Source: Isohypsibius dastychi (Eukaryota; Tardigrada; Eutardigrada; Parachela; Isohypsibiidae). Taken from it: a stretch of DNA of 37,358 bases. The stretch covers positions 1 through 37,358 of the forward strand of contig JAQIWT010000089.1 of NCBI GenBank assembly GCA_034696485.1, written 5' to 3'. Below the pieces are notes generated by a model. The model made no database searches, had not been told where the DNA came from, and saw nothing but the letters and a program-made list of their open reading frames with translations. The position numbers were made by a program, and so were the translations under genes. Positions 23,102 to 35,550 of the stretch are shown piece after piece (positions within the stretch are counted from its first letter, which is position 1; each line of letters opens with the position of its first letter).

Positions 23102-26100
23102 TTATCCTCTACCATAACTCTTCAAATTATTCAGAAGTCCAGGACGAAGAGTTCCATAGCTATCATTGCGTGTGGGCGAGGGACGGATTTGTGGCGCGGT
23201 TGCACTAGTCTTCAAACTTGCGGTAACATTATACCCATTTGACGCAGAGGCGCCGTTACTCAGACCCCTCGTTGGATCAGAAAGGTCGCCGTTCAATGTA
23301 GTTGAGGAAGGAGATGGGTGCATGCCCTTTCGACTCCCATTCCGCTTGAAAAATTCCGGGACGGTTGATTTTGACAAAGTATCTCTCCAGCTTTCTTTCA
23401 GGGACTTTTTATCCTGAAATAATTACATTTCAAAACCATGGATTTTTTCGCCAGATTTTTACCCACTTCTCTGACCTCTGACGTTGTCACGTATTTTCTG
23501 ATCACTTCCGGGGTCGTGCTTCTTGCAACTGAATCTGTAAATACAACGTCTCAACCTAAATCGGTGAAATGAACTGAGCTGAATTCACTTGAGCGTTTGA
23601 CATACGGCAGCCGGTCACGCAGCGCTCGTCCATCAAATGAAAACCGTTTGGCAAATGTCATCGTCGCATCACCTTCACCCTGGCCTTTGCCTTTCAATGG
23701 TTTCTTTGCGGGGACCTCGTCCTCGAACTTGACCGCTTTTCTACCATTAAGGTTATTCAGTGTGCTTCCATTCAAATTCGATTTGGCGAGGGCTTCTTTC
23801 TCTTTCTCCTGCAGACTGTTGGAGCTGCCATTTGAGGTCTTGTATTTCACAGCAGGCTGCTCGATTGTGGCGACCAACCGCTGTCGGGCGTTGGCCCGAG
23901 CGTTGTTGGATCGCGGGTACAGTGGCCCTCCACCGCTCGCGTGATTCTTCAAGGGCTGGCCCCCTGGACCTACTGCTTCTCCAAATGGAATGGGTCGGTT
24001 CTGCTTCTCTTCATCTGGGGTGAGCGAGGAGCTGGATAGCTGCTTGTCCAGCTTCTTGATCTGTTCTGGCTTTTTCGGCTGCGCTCTCATTGCAGTGACG
24101 GGAGTCTGAAGCGGTGCGTAGTCAGGTGATGAAGTTGATGCAGGAGGACTGTTTGACTGGACTGTGATGTCATCAATGTCCGGGTCCATTACGGCGTGCT
24201 TTGGTGACTGCACTGATTTGGCTGTTCGAGGGGTCTTGGCGTTCTCTTTTACATGCAGAATCTAAAATATACGAATGCTAATTTAATCACAGTTGAATTT
24301 ATTCAGAGGATACAACTGTTCCAAAGATTAAATTTAGATTAAAAGTTCAGCTTGGTTGACCGACGATATGGACAATGAGGCAGCTATTTCGATCAAATTT
24401 CTTTCAATTTATAGTGTAAAAACTAATCCCCCCCCCCCCCCCCAACAGCCTAACCCACAGTGCATGATACAACGGCGTATCCAAATTTAAAAGAAAAATG
24501 AAGAACGGAGCATGATATATGTAGCGAACCGCCACTGGACGATTATTTGCTTAATAGAGACGCACAGAAATCATGAGAAAACAAGAACAAGAAAATACAT
24601 GCATGAAGCTGAAAAAAGAGAACGCCAAGTTAAAACACGAGCATGCTTCGAGCCACGGCGAATTATTCCATTAGGTCTGTATTTGAAAAGGTCAGCAAAC
24701 TCATTGCCTTTTCAGTGATGCTGCTCAACCCAAGATTCAACTGCGGACAAGCACGACTGAGTCAGTGTGTCAAGAAACTGCCATCCGGTATCCAGGTCGT
24801 TGTAACGGTTTCTTTCCTCTTTTGCTGACGCTTTTAACACAACTTTCACGGAATGAAATTACCTCATACAGCGCCTCACGATAGATGCTCGGGTCCTCAA
24901 AGTGCTTATCGTCCGAGATGAATGGCGTGACGGCGATATCGCTGATGTAGACCAGATGGGGGTCATAATAGCTACAATGGGAAAGGTCTGTAAAAGCAAA
25001 CGTTGAAGTGAACATAAACGCCAAAAGTGCTACCCATTGACGTAAGGATGGCGCATGGCTTTCATCAGGTCGATCCGGCGATCAGGATCCCAGTGCAAAA
25101 GCCGACGGATTAGGTCGACTGCCTCGGCTGGTGACCCACGCATGTACGACTCCAGCGGCCGCCGAAAACTAAAATAAGCCCGAAAATCATTAAGGTCTGA
25201 AAATATTTTGTTGCTGAGGGGGACATTCATTTTAAAAAGTTGGTGGATAAACTGACTGAGTGCTTACTCGCGATGTGGAGGGTTGTTGAATACCGATCGA
25301 ACAAGTCCGTTATCACAGTAGCGTAAATCTACAAACAAAAAAGATTATGTCACCCAGCCAAAACAGTTTCAAAATCAATCAATCAAGAGCCTCTTGGAAG
25401 CTGGAAGTTCGCGGTATCTCCAATTGATTGGCTCAGAATAAAACTGGAGTTATTTTCAGTCAAAATAATGACTCGGTTTGGAGCATGTGACTTCATTCTC
25501 ACATTCAACATGAGCTAAGAATGTTTTCCGAGATTATTTATAACGCGAACTTATTTCGCAATCTTAACGCATTGACCCCGCAACCTCTTCTAGCAGCATT
25601 TTCAGCCCATTGAAACCCTGTGTTGATTTTCAACTGACTGCAAGCGAAGCATATTTAGTCACGTGATTTCATCAAAAGTGTTTGTGTCGAGGTTGTTATT
25701 AGATGAAATTTAATTCACTTGGGATAAATAAAATTGTGTGTCCGGAAACAAAGCCACTACAACGACATCTTCGGGATTTTCTCGTGGCTAGGGAAAATTC
25801 CTCGAAATAACCAACAACTCAGTACTGAATGTGATCGATTCGCCCAAGTCAGAAAGATCGGAGCTGAATAGTGCGGATTCAAACCCGAACCGGACAAACA
25901 ATGAAAAATCTGGTTCGGTTTTGAATGCGAACTGTACAGCTCCGATCTTTCTTACTTTCTTTCTTGCTACCGAAAAATTTCGAGCAACTGATGTAGTTTC
26001 AGATAGCACAAAGGATAGAATCCTACAAGTCTACCCTCATTGTTCAACAATATATTTCAGATTTGATATTCCAAGTCGGCTGAGTTGTTCAATGTGATTC

Positions 26101-27913
26101 TTTGAATCGTGACCTTTACCTTGAGAAGTTGGCTCCGCCAGAGCACATCGAAAAAAATTTATTTGCTCGATGGTGTTCTCGCCGGTAAAAAGAGGTCTCC
26201 CGCGCAGCATTTCCGCGAGTATCGTTCCAAGACTCCAAATATCTACGCCCTTGGTGTACCTGTGGTGACGTGTCGGAATGAAAGCCGATTCCCAATACTG
26301 AAGCTTTTCAAATTTACCGCTTCGATCCGAGCAGGATTTCTGGCGATCGATACCAGCGCGTTGCGACGTTATTTGTCAAATTGCCGTTCTGGAAATTGTC
26401 ATCTGGATCGGATAGCGATCGAGCCAAACCGAAATCGGCAACGCGGATCTCGCACGGGTGGGTGAGAAGAATGTTGGCTGGCTGGTAAAACACACTATTT
26501 ATAAGTATATATGCAAATTGTTATTATCCCGTGTACGTGCCAAATTGGCTACAGGACAAAAAATCAAATTTATCAGAAAGCGTCAGAAAGCAGACTTCAC
26601 GAAATGTCCGCTGTGCATCCTGCCCATTACCGAAGGCGTCAAAGATTTTCTTTAGCGCTACCACGCGGCCTTCCTTGCGATCGAAGGCCTTCCAGACGAT
26701 GCCGTATGCCTGTAAAAATAACACAATCTTTTTTTCTAATTCTCAAGGTCGTGTCTTGTCATTTCAAGTACGGCGAATCGATTTGAATGGAGACACTCGA
26801 CGGCTGTACCTTGTCGGGTTTTGTATTATTGATTACCAATTTACCGCGGATTATTTTTACGGGCATTGAAACAGAAAACTGGAGATTGCGTTTGTATCCG
26901 GTTTGAATAACGATTTGTTCGGGAAAATTGACGGGCACCATTTTGATTTGCTCTTCACGGTGATTCCGTGCGCAGCATTGGGCAATCCACATCGATTAAA
27001 TTAGTGTCATCCACAATTCTCAATGATCCGAGACAGAAGAAAACGGAGATGTGAAACAGAGGAAATGAATGTGACATCTCACCATCTAACAACCTGTGCG
27101 GAGGTTAATGAAGCCTTGAAAATTTTCGCCCTCAATACGCCGTAGAAAATCCCACGCCCAGTAACAATTCCGAAATTTAAAATTGGTGGGCTGTCGAATT
27201 CTCTGGAATCAAGAAAGGGAGGGAAAAGTCGAGACATTCTATTTATGAAAAAGGTCAAAACAGCGCCGTGGTATTTTGCAACAGATTCTATATATGTACA
27301 AACGGGTGTTTCCATTAGGTCCAGGTTCTGCAGCAAAAACTTTGTACCACAGGAAAAGCGTATTTCAATTTCCTTTTGTTCCATGGCAGATGACAAGGCT
27401 CGGCATTTGCTGCCTCCAGCGTGATATTCTCGTCCAAGCGTTACAAAAACCTAATCTATTCAATCTTTCTACCCAATCAACCTCCAACACTGTACCAGAT
27501 CAAATTCACTACTTTAGGATAAATAAACTGAATTCGAAATTAGTTGGCTCCGTTTTGTTTTTTCCGCACTACAGTGTCAACCGTCAACGAACAATATTTC
27601 ATTCTATCAAAGCTCCCGATCGATATTCAGGTAGTACAGTACTGTAAGAGTATCACAAGCTGCGCCACAAATTGCGCCACGCTGCGCCACAAATTTGAGC
27701 CGAACAACAGGCGAAATTTTCCAGGAAATGATTTGCGCTTGTTTAAGTGGTAAATGGGTTTTGTAGTCAGTACAGATATTTCTTACTTACCCCTTTCCCT
27801 AGCCGGTCCTGGATTTCAAAGCGCTTGATGATATGTCGTTCGAGCTCATCGCTATTCCCCCCTTCATTATTCTGGGGCGATGAACTGGCGTTCTGATCGT
27901 AGCTGGTCGCCAT
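23102..27913 (-). CDS. MAPK15: MAPK15 (ERK7/8)-type kinase gene with an internal deletion of the kinase core, 10 exons
   Basis: Exons: 27913-27791, 26709-26596, 26481-26318, 26259-26120, 25328-25268, 25168-25034, 24971-24863, 24261-23589, 23534-23476, 23413-23102; phases join to 629 residues. Family signs are the Gly loop [23 protein letters not shown] (Lys61), [16 protein letters not shown] (95-97), [13 protein letters not shown], then [20 protein letters not shown] and a long Ser/Pro-rich tail ending in [16 protein letters not shown]15 acts at cilia and in autophagy in other animals. Two things are wrong here. Between FRE and PANILLT the family has about 75 residues (beta-4 to the HRD catalytic loop); only 114 bases of intron-like DNA remain, yet the junction stays in frame. 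The TEY activation motif reads TNN (115-117). The exon 2 donor (GTCTGC) is weak. The product should be catalytically dead if expressed this way. Confidence 0.88.
24428..24443 (-). repeat. Poly(C)/poly(G) tract in MAPK15 intron 7
   Basis: 16 C on the given strand, so G on the sense strand of the gene. Confidence 0.97.
25851..25952. repeat. 102-bp imperfect hairpin in MAPK15 intron 4
   Basis: AGAAAGATCGGAGCTG at 25851 pairs with CAGCTCCGATCTTTCT ending at 25952. Pairing continues inward (GGATTCAAAcCCGAACCGGA with TCTGGTTCGGTTTTGAATGC), leaving a loop of roughly 12 bases. It could be a MITE or a structured intronic RNA. Confidence 0.8.
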
Positions 27914-28802
27914 AATTCCGACAAATAATCGATCAAACTATTCCAGGGTGATATCAAAGGTCAGTGATAGACTACTAGCATTTGTGGTCAGGAATCTGTT
28001 TATCGCGACGAGGACATGTTTAATCACCAGCCACCCGAGATTTCCAACTCAAATCAAAAAGGTTGAAGGTAGTGCAAACTGGGAAGAAGTGTCATGCGCG
28101 GCTTGATGGTGAGGAGAGATGGATTAGATTGGCGCGTGGTTCACCTGCTGCTACGGTACAGCAATTGCATTTGCGTTACTCAACCAGCCTCCATCGATCC
28201 ACAATAAATATCCACAAGAGACAGGAGCAAATGGTAGGCAAATTCAATTTCGGCTAAGCTCTTATGCCTTGAATGGTGACAGGTAGGGAGTGAGAGAGGA
28301 GCGCTTTGACTGCAATTGCAAACAACAGGTCAATAATATGGGGATGAAAGTATCTGCATTGATTTTTCCGTGGTGTTTGAATTAGAACAGCGATCGGGTG
28401 TGCAGTGTAACGCGTTTTACTACAGATGGCTTACCTGGCAACGCTCAACCGACATCTTTGCAACTGGCGACTACAGAACTGTTTTCGAACTTTGAATGAT
28501 CGACAACAGGCGCCTGGACATGAGACTTCATGGGAGATGGTTCTGTGCTGGAGACCTTTCATTTCAATCAGGTTAAGTCACTAAAAATCGAGTCCAGCAA
28601 ATCGAGCTCAAACGCAAAAGGTCACGAACAGATTTTCCAACCAAGATACGCTTATGATGAAGGATTTCTAATTTTCTAATTACCAATCAATTAATCAGCA
28701 ACGCAGAAGGCAAGAACAACTTTTCAACAGCAATATTCATTTAAATGCTTGATTCAAACACAGTTTCTGTAGAGCATCGGTTCCGAAAAGTCCCTTCAAT
28801 CA
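27914..28802. other. Stretch between helicase-like gene and MAPK15
   Basis: Same-strand spacing of about 890 bases, longer than a typical nematode operon gap, so MAPK15 probably has its own promoter here. No coding or RNA gene was recognised. Confidence 0.45.
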
Positions 28803-30808
28803 TCAAGAAAAGGGTTTTGTGAGCCAGGCGAAGCGCTTTGGGACGTCCGCTGCTTGGGTTTTCAGTTTTTCGGAATCTCCTAGCGGTAGAGTTGCTACTA
28901 ATTGGCCAACTTTCTCCAGCACTTCCGGTGATTTTCGTGGGATCAAAATCAACGCCTCGTCGGCGTGATTACGCATGAGACGGCATAAAATCCCGATGTT
29001 CTTGGGAAGGTGGTAGAAAACACACGAAGAGAATATATCCGTGGGTAAATCGTCGGCGTAGTCCATGGAGCAGACTAGAATTTTGGCCACCTTGTCCCGG
29101 ATAAACTGCGTTTGGTTTTCTCGGAACTTTTGCTCTAAAGAAAGTTTGAATTTGAGTATTTCGTCGAAGACATGTATCGATACTCATTTTGCTCTAGGTC
29201 CAAGTTTTGTAAACATTGAAGCTTGTACTTACCGCTTTCCATTTCCCAAATTAACGAAAGATGACCGCAATCAGAGAGACGTTTCCCAATTTTCTCCACC
29301 TTATTATCCTCTCCATCTTTCCCTCCTCCAACAAATATGACTGTACGCCCCTTCTGGCTGGCGAGCCATTTAGTAATCTCCGCGAACTTGGGATCTTTGC
29401 CAGCACAGATTGCTGTGCACACTTTTATTTTGTCCAAGGATCTTGGTAGCGGTGGAGCAACTGTGACAATTACTGGTCGAACGAATGTAATCGCTAGCTC
29501 TCTCGACAGCTCCACTTGCTGATTAGCATAGTATGCAATCCATGGCCGACAGGACGGCATTCCGAGCTCCAAGTGTCGACATAACTGGTTCAGCGGGTGG
29601 CTATCATTCGTCGTTTGCTCCGGTCTACAACACAAAAGAACATACGGTGATTCGCGATTCTCGAATTCTCGTGACCTTTCGTTAAATTAGATTTTAAGTT
29701 CAATAACAGCTCAGATTGAGAATTAACTCAGAACGCGCGCAGGATATCTGTTCAAACGGTCTGTTTACCTATGAAGAGACAAAGCACAATCATACTTAAT
29801 AACATGCCTAACCTCATAAGAAAGACTGCAACACAATATCGAATGTTGATTTGATGGTGCTCGATCGCGTCGAGCAAATTCTGCGCGGAACCAAATATGA
29901 CGTTCTTCCCCATTTTGTCTTCTTCGAATTCTAAATATCATCATTTAAGTTTAGCAAGAAATTTCTAACAATTGAGTTACCGATACCATTAAATTTCCGA
30001 GCACCAGCTCCTTTCACCAGCTCGCCTGCACCGATCATTTTCAAGCCGGTTTCGGAATGGTCACTTGGCTCCACGGTTAAGGCAAACGTGCCATGTGACC
30101 CGGTCAATCCATCCAAAACCATCAATCCAAAGCAGGTCAGCAACTCTTCGTCTTTGATTTCACCTCGGAGCACTGCTTTGCGCTTGTTCCGAAAGATTGG
30201 CAGGAGGATTTTCTCCATAGTCGTGGGAGCATTTCTTTTGAGGGTCGAAATAACATCAGCTGCCTCCTGCAATAGCACGAGTCAGCAAAAATCAGAAAGA
30301 TTTCGGATGTCAAAGCTACGCAGTGATGTCATGTTTACCCAAACCACGTTGAACTTTGATTCGAAAAAACGCAAACTACTTTGACAAAGCTTAGAATCAA
30401 ATATGGAGAATAAGTTCAGTATTTTTTAAATTTTTGCTTATTTTGTTCAAGAGGAGTTGTTTAAATGTACTTACGAAGTATGAATATATGGGGTGTAACA
30501 AAAAGATCGTAGAAGTAGTTCGTGCCGCTTGTACAGTATTTTTCAAGGCAGTCAAAAGTTTCTTACTTTAGAAAGTTCCATTTCATTCCAGGACTTGATT
30601 ATTGTCCAGTTCGAATTGCCGCAGTTGACTGAAACGCCCAGATCTTCTTGAATTTGTTTCATGGCCGAAGGCAAAGTGGCAGCAGACATTGCCGTCCAGT
30701 GCACAATGTTTCGTTCTCTTTCTTCCTCTTCTTCCTTTTGTTTTCGGCGCAATTTCTGCCGACTGAGTGTGTCACGACGGAGCACGGTGACATTGTCCTC
30801 TCCGATAT
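28803..30808 (-). CDS. Degenerate DEAD-box helicase-like protein, perhaps TDRD12/Yb type (5' end unresolved)
   Basis: Exons found: 30808-30567, 30266-29981, 29930-29813, 29624-29233, 29134-28803; phases fit and give about 456 residues to the TGA. The first exon opens in mid-protein with DIGEDNVTVLRRDTL, which resembles the end of a Tudor domain, then a charged helix (RRKQKEEEEERER) and SWNEMELS, the usual lead-in to a helicase Q motif. The next exon follows the helicase pattern (NAPTTMEKILLPIFRNKRKAV) but has no AxxGxGKT. NVIFGSAQNLLDAIE matches the TPGRLLD motif; what follows (RYCVAVFLM) has no DEAD box. The second RecA-like lobe is visible as GRTVIFVGGG, AKILVCSMDYADDL and VFYHLPKN. Tudor plus dead helicase is the plan of TDRD12/Yb proteins of the piRNA pathway, which is why I suggest it. 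Upstream exons probably lie between 30850 and 31350. Confidence 0.6.
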
Positions 30809-33439
30809 CTAGGTGCGAGAGAAAATCAGCTGTGGATTAACAACCAAACAAAGATAAAAAAAATGAATTCTCAAAATAACTTTTTGATGCTTGAAACATT
30901 CTTATCAATTTCCAGAACTCTTGTCTTGTATGAAGAAAAGTTGTTGATTTCTGTTGTCCATTTACTGCTACAGAAGATTTGATCAAGGCTGCAGAAGATT
31001 AAAGGACTGGTTTTTCGGGAAATGTCTCCTTGGCTAATTCCAAATTCACACAGAAGTTCACCTTGCTGGAAACCACCATCATCACTTAGATAGAGGACTG
31101 ATTAGAAATTAAGACAAAAATCCTCGTTCAATTCATAACGGAAATCAAAACAGAAATCTCAATCTTGAAACTGAACTGGACTAATCAATGCTTTTTTGTT
31201 TAATATCGCAATCTGCATGAAGACATTACACTTACCCATATTCCCAGTTTGATAAGGAAGTCTCACACAATTCAAAAAATAAACACTTTTGGATGCAGGT
31301 CCAGAAAATGAATAATTGAAGTCAATCGAATTCGGAGAGATTTGGCAAAAAAAACGAATTTTCTGTTTGAAACGAAGGGAAATGCTGGAAATCTGATGTG
31401 ATTTTGTTGTGGTTTTGTTTGATTTAAATATCTGGTGATTGATTAAGTGAGCATTGCATAACTGGTGTTTCAAAATTCGGATGAAGTTTAAAGAAAAACC
31501 AACCGTCGTTAGCTTAACTGCCCGCTACTCAGTGCTGAGTGAGCGAGCATTGGTCGAGCGCCTGTACCACTGAGCCAACTGCCGAAAGAATGAAAAGCGC
31601 AAGAAATTTTTCTTGAGGCTTGTTTGACGGTCTATCGTCTGCCTGATTTGAATTGCGAATTGCATTGATGCTGTCAGTATGGCGAATGCCCACAGTTCAA
31701 CATTTCGCACCCGTTTCTTTGAACATTAGTTCGCACGAAATTATGATATATTCCACATTTGTTAATTTGCAGATGTGTAATTTCCAATCTTGAGGTTTTA
31801 TTTTTAGTTTTTTCTAATATGTATTTTCAAATGGATTTAGTTTTTTTCAAATGTACATCTAACTGAAGTTTCGTCTTCCTCAAGGATGCTCTGAATATTG
31901 CTTGATGTATATACACAAGGTCTCACGCAGCCAGTTATCGCTCAGGTATGAACAGCTAATGTACTCCAGGTCCAGGAGCACCGAAATCTGGGCAGCCAAC
32001 GTTCAGTATGAAGGTTCATTTCTACCACAATTTCGCTTGCTGGCATTCAATCGAAACTCGTATGCGAAACCGAATTCTCGCCAAAATTTGTTGCTGTGGA
32101 TGTGGAAATGACCGATTACATATATATTCAATTGTTTCGTTTGCGATGCGATATTCAGTCACCTCGTACCAGAAATACTTGACTCGAGCCTTAATAACCT
32201 CAAATTATCGAACAGAATCGACTAGGGTCAGAAAAGAGTTAAGTAATACGTTAAAAACCCTGTTAGCTGAAAAGTAGACACATTTAGCTTGTTCGTAGAA
32301 TGCATCGTGTTTCTCAGAAATTCAACAAAGTCGGCTCAAAACACGGCATGTCAAAACTTGACTCAGCGCACTCTGTGCAACGATTTTAAATAATTTTCAA
32401 TGTTTAATTTGACATCATCTGCTATCCATCTCTTTATCGACTGACAAACGCACAGAATCAACTGCTTTTTGGTGCAAAAACTCGATCGACGACTCGTTTT
32501 GGAATTTCCAGCAATCAGCTGGTATAAGAACTGAGTAAAACACGGTTAAAGTCTTGCGCGAGATAGCTGCCGCCACCTGTAGTTCGGAGTTGGTGCGAAA
32601 AGTCAATGTCAAAAAAATTTATGCAGTTCAAGAGGTTGCCCATGGATGAGTTAGTCGTTTCATTTCAGCATCGCTGTCTTACAGGTACAACCACGTGCCA
32701 TCCGACGTCATTGCTCTTGATTGTTGGGTGGGATGGGGGTCAAATCTTGTTCCTGTCACCTCTTATTATTCTTTGTTGTAAATTGCAACGAATACCTGAA
32801 ATGGCACCGGAGGTACCAAGGGTTACTGTGATCCAACTGCGTTCACCAGAATTTTCATGATTACTAACAAAAGGTCTACGATTGGCTACCAGTAGACTTT
32901 TGGTGTAGAAAAACACCAGAATTAACGTCAGTAAGGGTGAATCGGGTTCTTTCCACGCATCTTTCAAGTAGTTTTTCGATATTTTTTCAAATTTCTATTG
33001 CGAAATTCAGTCCTAAATACGATATGAGCATTTTCCTCAAATCACAGGGTTTTTTTTAATTATTTTCGGGAAAAATTAGAATTGTGAAAAAAATGGTTTC
33101 TTTGAAATTGCGTGATGTTATATTAGCGGAAAGTTATCTGAGGTACGGTGTACTGGTCTGGCATACTGTAATAAGCGTTCCAAACACTTTTCTGGAGTAT
33201 CTGGAGTGCAGAATCGATCCGTTGCTCTAACTGTTTATATGGGTCAGACATAGAATCGAATACCACCGTTAAAGTCCGGCCCCATCCAACAGAATATGTG
33301 CGAGTTATTTCCACGGCGCTACCGAGAGCGCATTTAGATCTCAGGCACATGGATCGATTTTATTTTGCAGCAGTCTGTTTCACAGTTCCCTTTTTGTGCA
33401 GTCGCTTAATTGATCAAAACTAAGCAGTTGCAAAACAAA
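30809..33439. other. Long stretch without a firm gene model
   Basis: 31230-31300 (-) ends in a good donor (GTAAGT) and 30870-31070 (-) is open after a TTTCCAG site; both are candidate upstream exons of the helicase-like gene. Around 33123-33350 (-) and 32415-32612 (-) are open frames with possible splice sites but no recognised family. 31553-31580 (-) carries a tRNA A-box-like sequence. The rest is AT-rich and shows nothing else. Confidence 0.4.
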
Positions 33440-35550
33440 ATGCGACTGTTCGAAGATGCCAGTTTAAATGTAAAACTGGACTTCTTATATGGCTTGAGAA
33501 ATTCAGTAGAGACTGAGCTCTCTCCGGATGAGTATTTGATTGAAATTCAAAATCGACGAGCTTTGTCGGAAACTGTGCAGTAAGGTGAAGTCAGCCCAAT
33601 CGTTCTGATTCGTAAAATGTCTGTTGTTTTGTAGCGCGTGGGGAGAAGAAGACATTCTGGCAAAGCTGCGGTACGCTGGCTTGTTGGCTAGATGGGAAGA
33701 GGCCAAAACACGCGACGAACATGACGACTATTCGAACGTGTCGGGTAAGGAATTAAAGCTTGGCAGAACTGGTCTCTTAGATTTCTCAGTCGCATTTTCA
33801 CGCTCTTTTCTATAACTTGTTCTTCAACATAGCTCTGAAACCCTTCTACAATTATAATGGCTAATCCACAGAACTCAAGCTGAGAAATGTTGATGCGTTA
33901 CAAACGCTTGACCCATGACTTTATAAAGAAAGTCGTTTTGACCAGGTGTAACACCCTCGCAATCCTGAACAATTCGGCCGTTGTTTTCTCAGTTTTTGGC
34001 AGTTATTAAAGTTTCATCCGAGCTCATTGGGACAATCACAAGATCTGATCAAGGGGGTCAGAGAGTGGAGGGTGATTACCGCGGGGGCATGTTTAACTGG
34101 AGAAACACCTATCGCAATTGCTTGCTCAGCCTATACGGCGCAGGTGACGTGACCGTTACATGGTAATACAGAACAAAGGTTCCAGTTTCGAGCGGTTTCA
34201 CGGCATTGGTTTGATTTAGTGTGAAACTATTTCATGTGCATGCAACAGCACAGCAATGTTAGAACGGAGACTCGCAAAAACTAATTTCGTTCATTTGATC
34301 TATAGTGAACCTGAAACCTAATGTTGATTTGGCGGCCCAACTCATCGCGGTTCAACAGGGAAAAATCATTGGCACAGATTCAGTCGAAACCGAGCCAGAT
34401 CATGACCGGTCCTACTTTGAGAATTCATCATTTCACAAAGAACTGCTATCGTTGATATCTCGCTGTTACGGAGTGCATGAAGTCAGTAATGCCACTATGT
34501 CAGTAATGTCCAACTGGGCAAAACAGCATGCTTTTATTGTAGATGAGACATCGCTGGAACTCACGAACACCTGAAATTTATTACCAACATATATGCAGCT
34601 CATCATTAACGCGGTTTTGTTACCCGAATCTTGCAATCGCTTGGGATATTCTTTCGCCGTGCAAGGAATTTCTTGTTGACCAGACCGATGAAACGTACAC
34701 CTCTCGGACATGGAGGAATTTTATACTACTTTCTGAGGCAAGTTCTCAGTTGCGTTTGAAAATCTGGAAATTAAGACCACGATTAAAAATGAATTTCGTT
34801 ATAAATGACCATGTTCTCTATATTCGTGGTTCAAGACAGAAGTTTTGTCCCCAGTACATGTACCGGTAAACTGGTCACCCGAAGCAGGCATCGATTTTCG
34901 AAGTACAATAATTTGCAGTTGTTCCCGAGTTTGCTTTTGGAAAACCAAACGTTTCAAACTGTCTGTCCTGAACTGAAGTCCTTTCAATTCTGTTTCTCAC
35001 TTTACAGATCTACAGATCGATGAGTGTATGCGCTCGAATAAATCAGAACTACAAAATGGCATCTTCGCTGAAGAACTGTGAAAGAACATATCTTTGGCTG
35101 GCAATTGGTCACTGGCATCTTGAAATTGCTCTTTCTTACATAAACACGGGACTTTTGGCGAGTATGGAATACGGTGCGCGCTACTTTGACATCGTATTCT
35201 CCTATGGTATGGCTATAAACATACTGGTTGAACTGAACGGTAAACTATTTCTTGATCATAATTGTCACCAATCAACCAATCAATTACAAATTACAGTGAA
35301 TGCCTGGAAACTCCACGATAGCCGAACGGCAATTGAATTTGTCGAGCGCTGTAACCAGATGAACAAAGCCGTGGAGAATATCTGTTCACATGTTCAAAGT
35401 TTGACGGAGTATCAGGATACCGTGCAAACGAATAACGACCACATTTTGTATGTGATCAGCTTGATGAAACGGTCGTTGCAGCTGGACGGGTGTGAGGGCA
35501 GCTTCGCTGAAGTTGATGATTGGCTGGTAGGACTACCATATCTTTTCTAG
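33440..35550 (+). CDS. Uncharacterised protein, 5 exons
   Basis: Exons: 33440-33579, 33635-33744, 34306-34538, 35008-35239, 35297-35550. Phases 2, 1, 0 and 1 all match across the junctions and give 322 residues, which is strong evidence for a real gene. I do not recognise the family. There is no signal peptide or clear membrane segment. The N-terminal third is acidic and helical (DEYLIEIQNRRALSE, AKLRYAGLLARWEEAKTRDE). The middle has a Cys/Trp-containing helical stretch (CERTYLWLAIGHWHLEIA) and the C-terminal part is helical with heptad-like spacing (TAIEFVERCNQMNKAVENIC). The alternative is that exon 3 ends at GTAATG near 34502 and one more exon, starting near 34592, is used. ATG 33440 is the first in-frame start, with no open frame upstream. 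Confidence 0.62.

Noticed and set aside
23597-24023. Plus-strand open frames of up to 115 codons
   Set aside because: Antisense of MAPK15 exon 8, where low-complexity Ser/Pro/Lys codons leave the other strand open.
27079-27396. 105-codon minus-strand open frame in MAPK15 intron 1
   Set aside because: No acceptor or donor pair in phase with the neighbouring kinase exons, and no kinase similarity; it is not the missing core.
32415-33350. A minus-strand gene divergent from 33440
   Set aside because: The open pieces could not be joined with matching phases and no family pattern was seen; kept only as a possibility.
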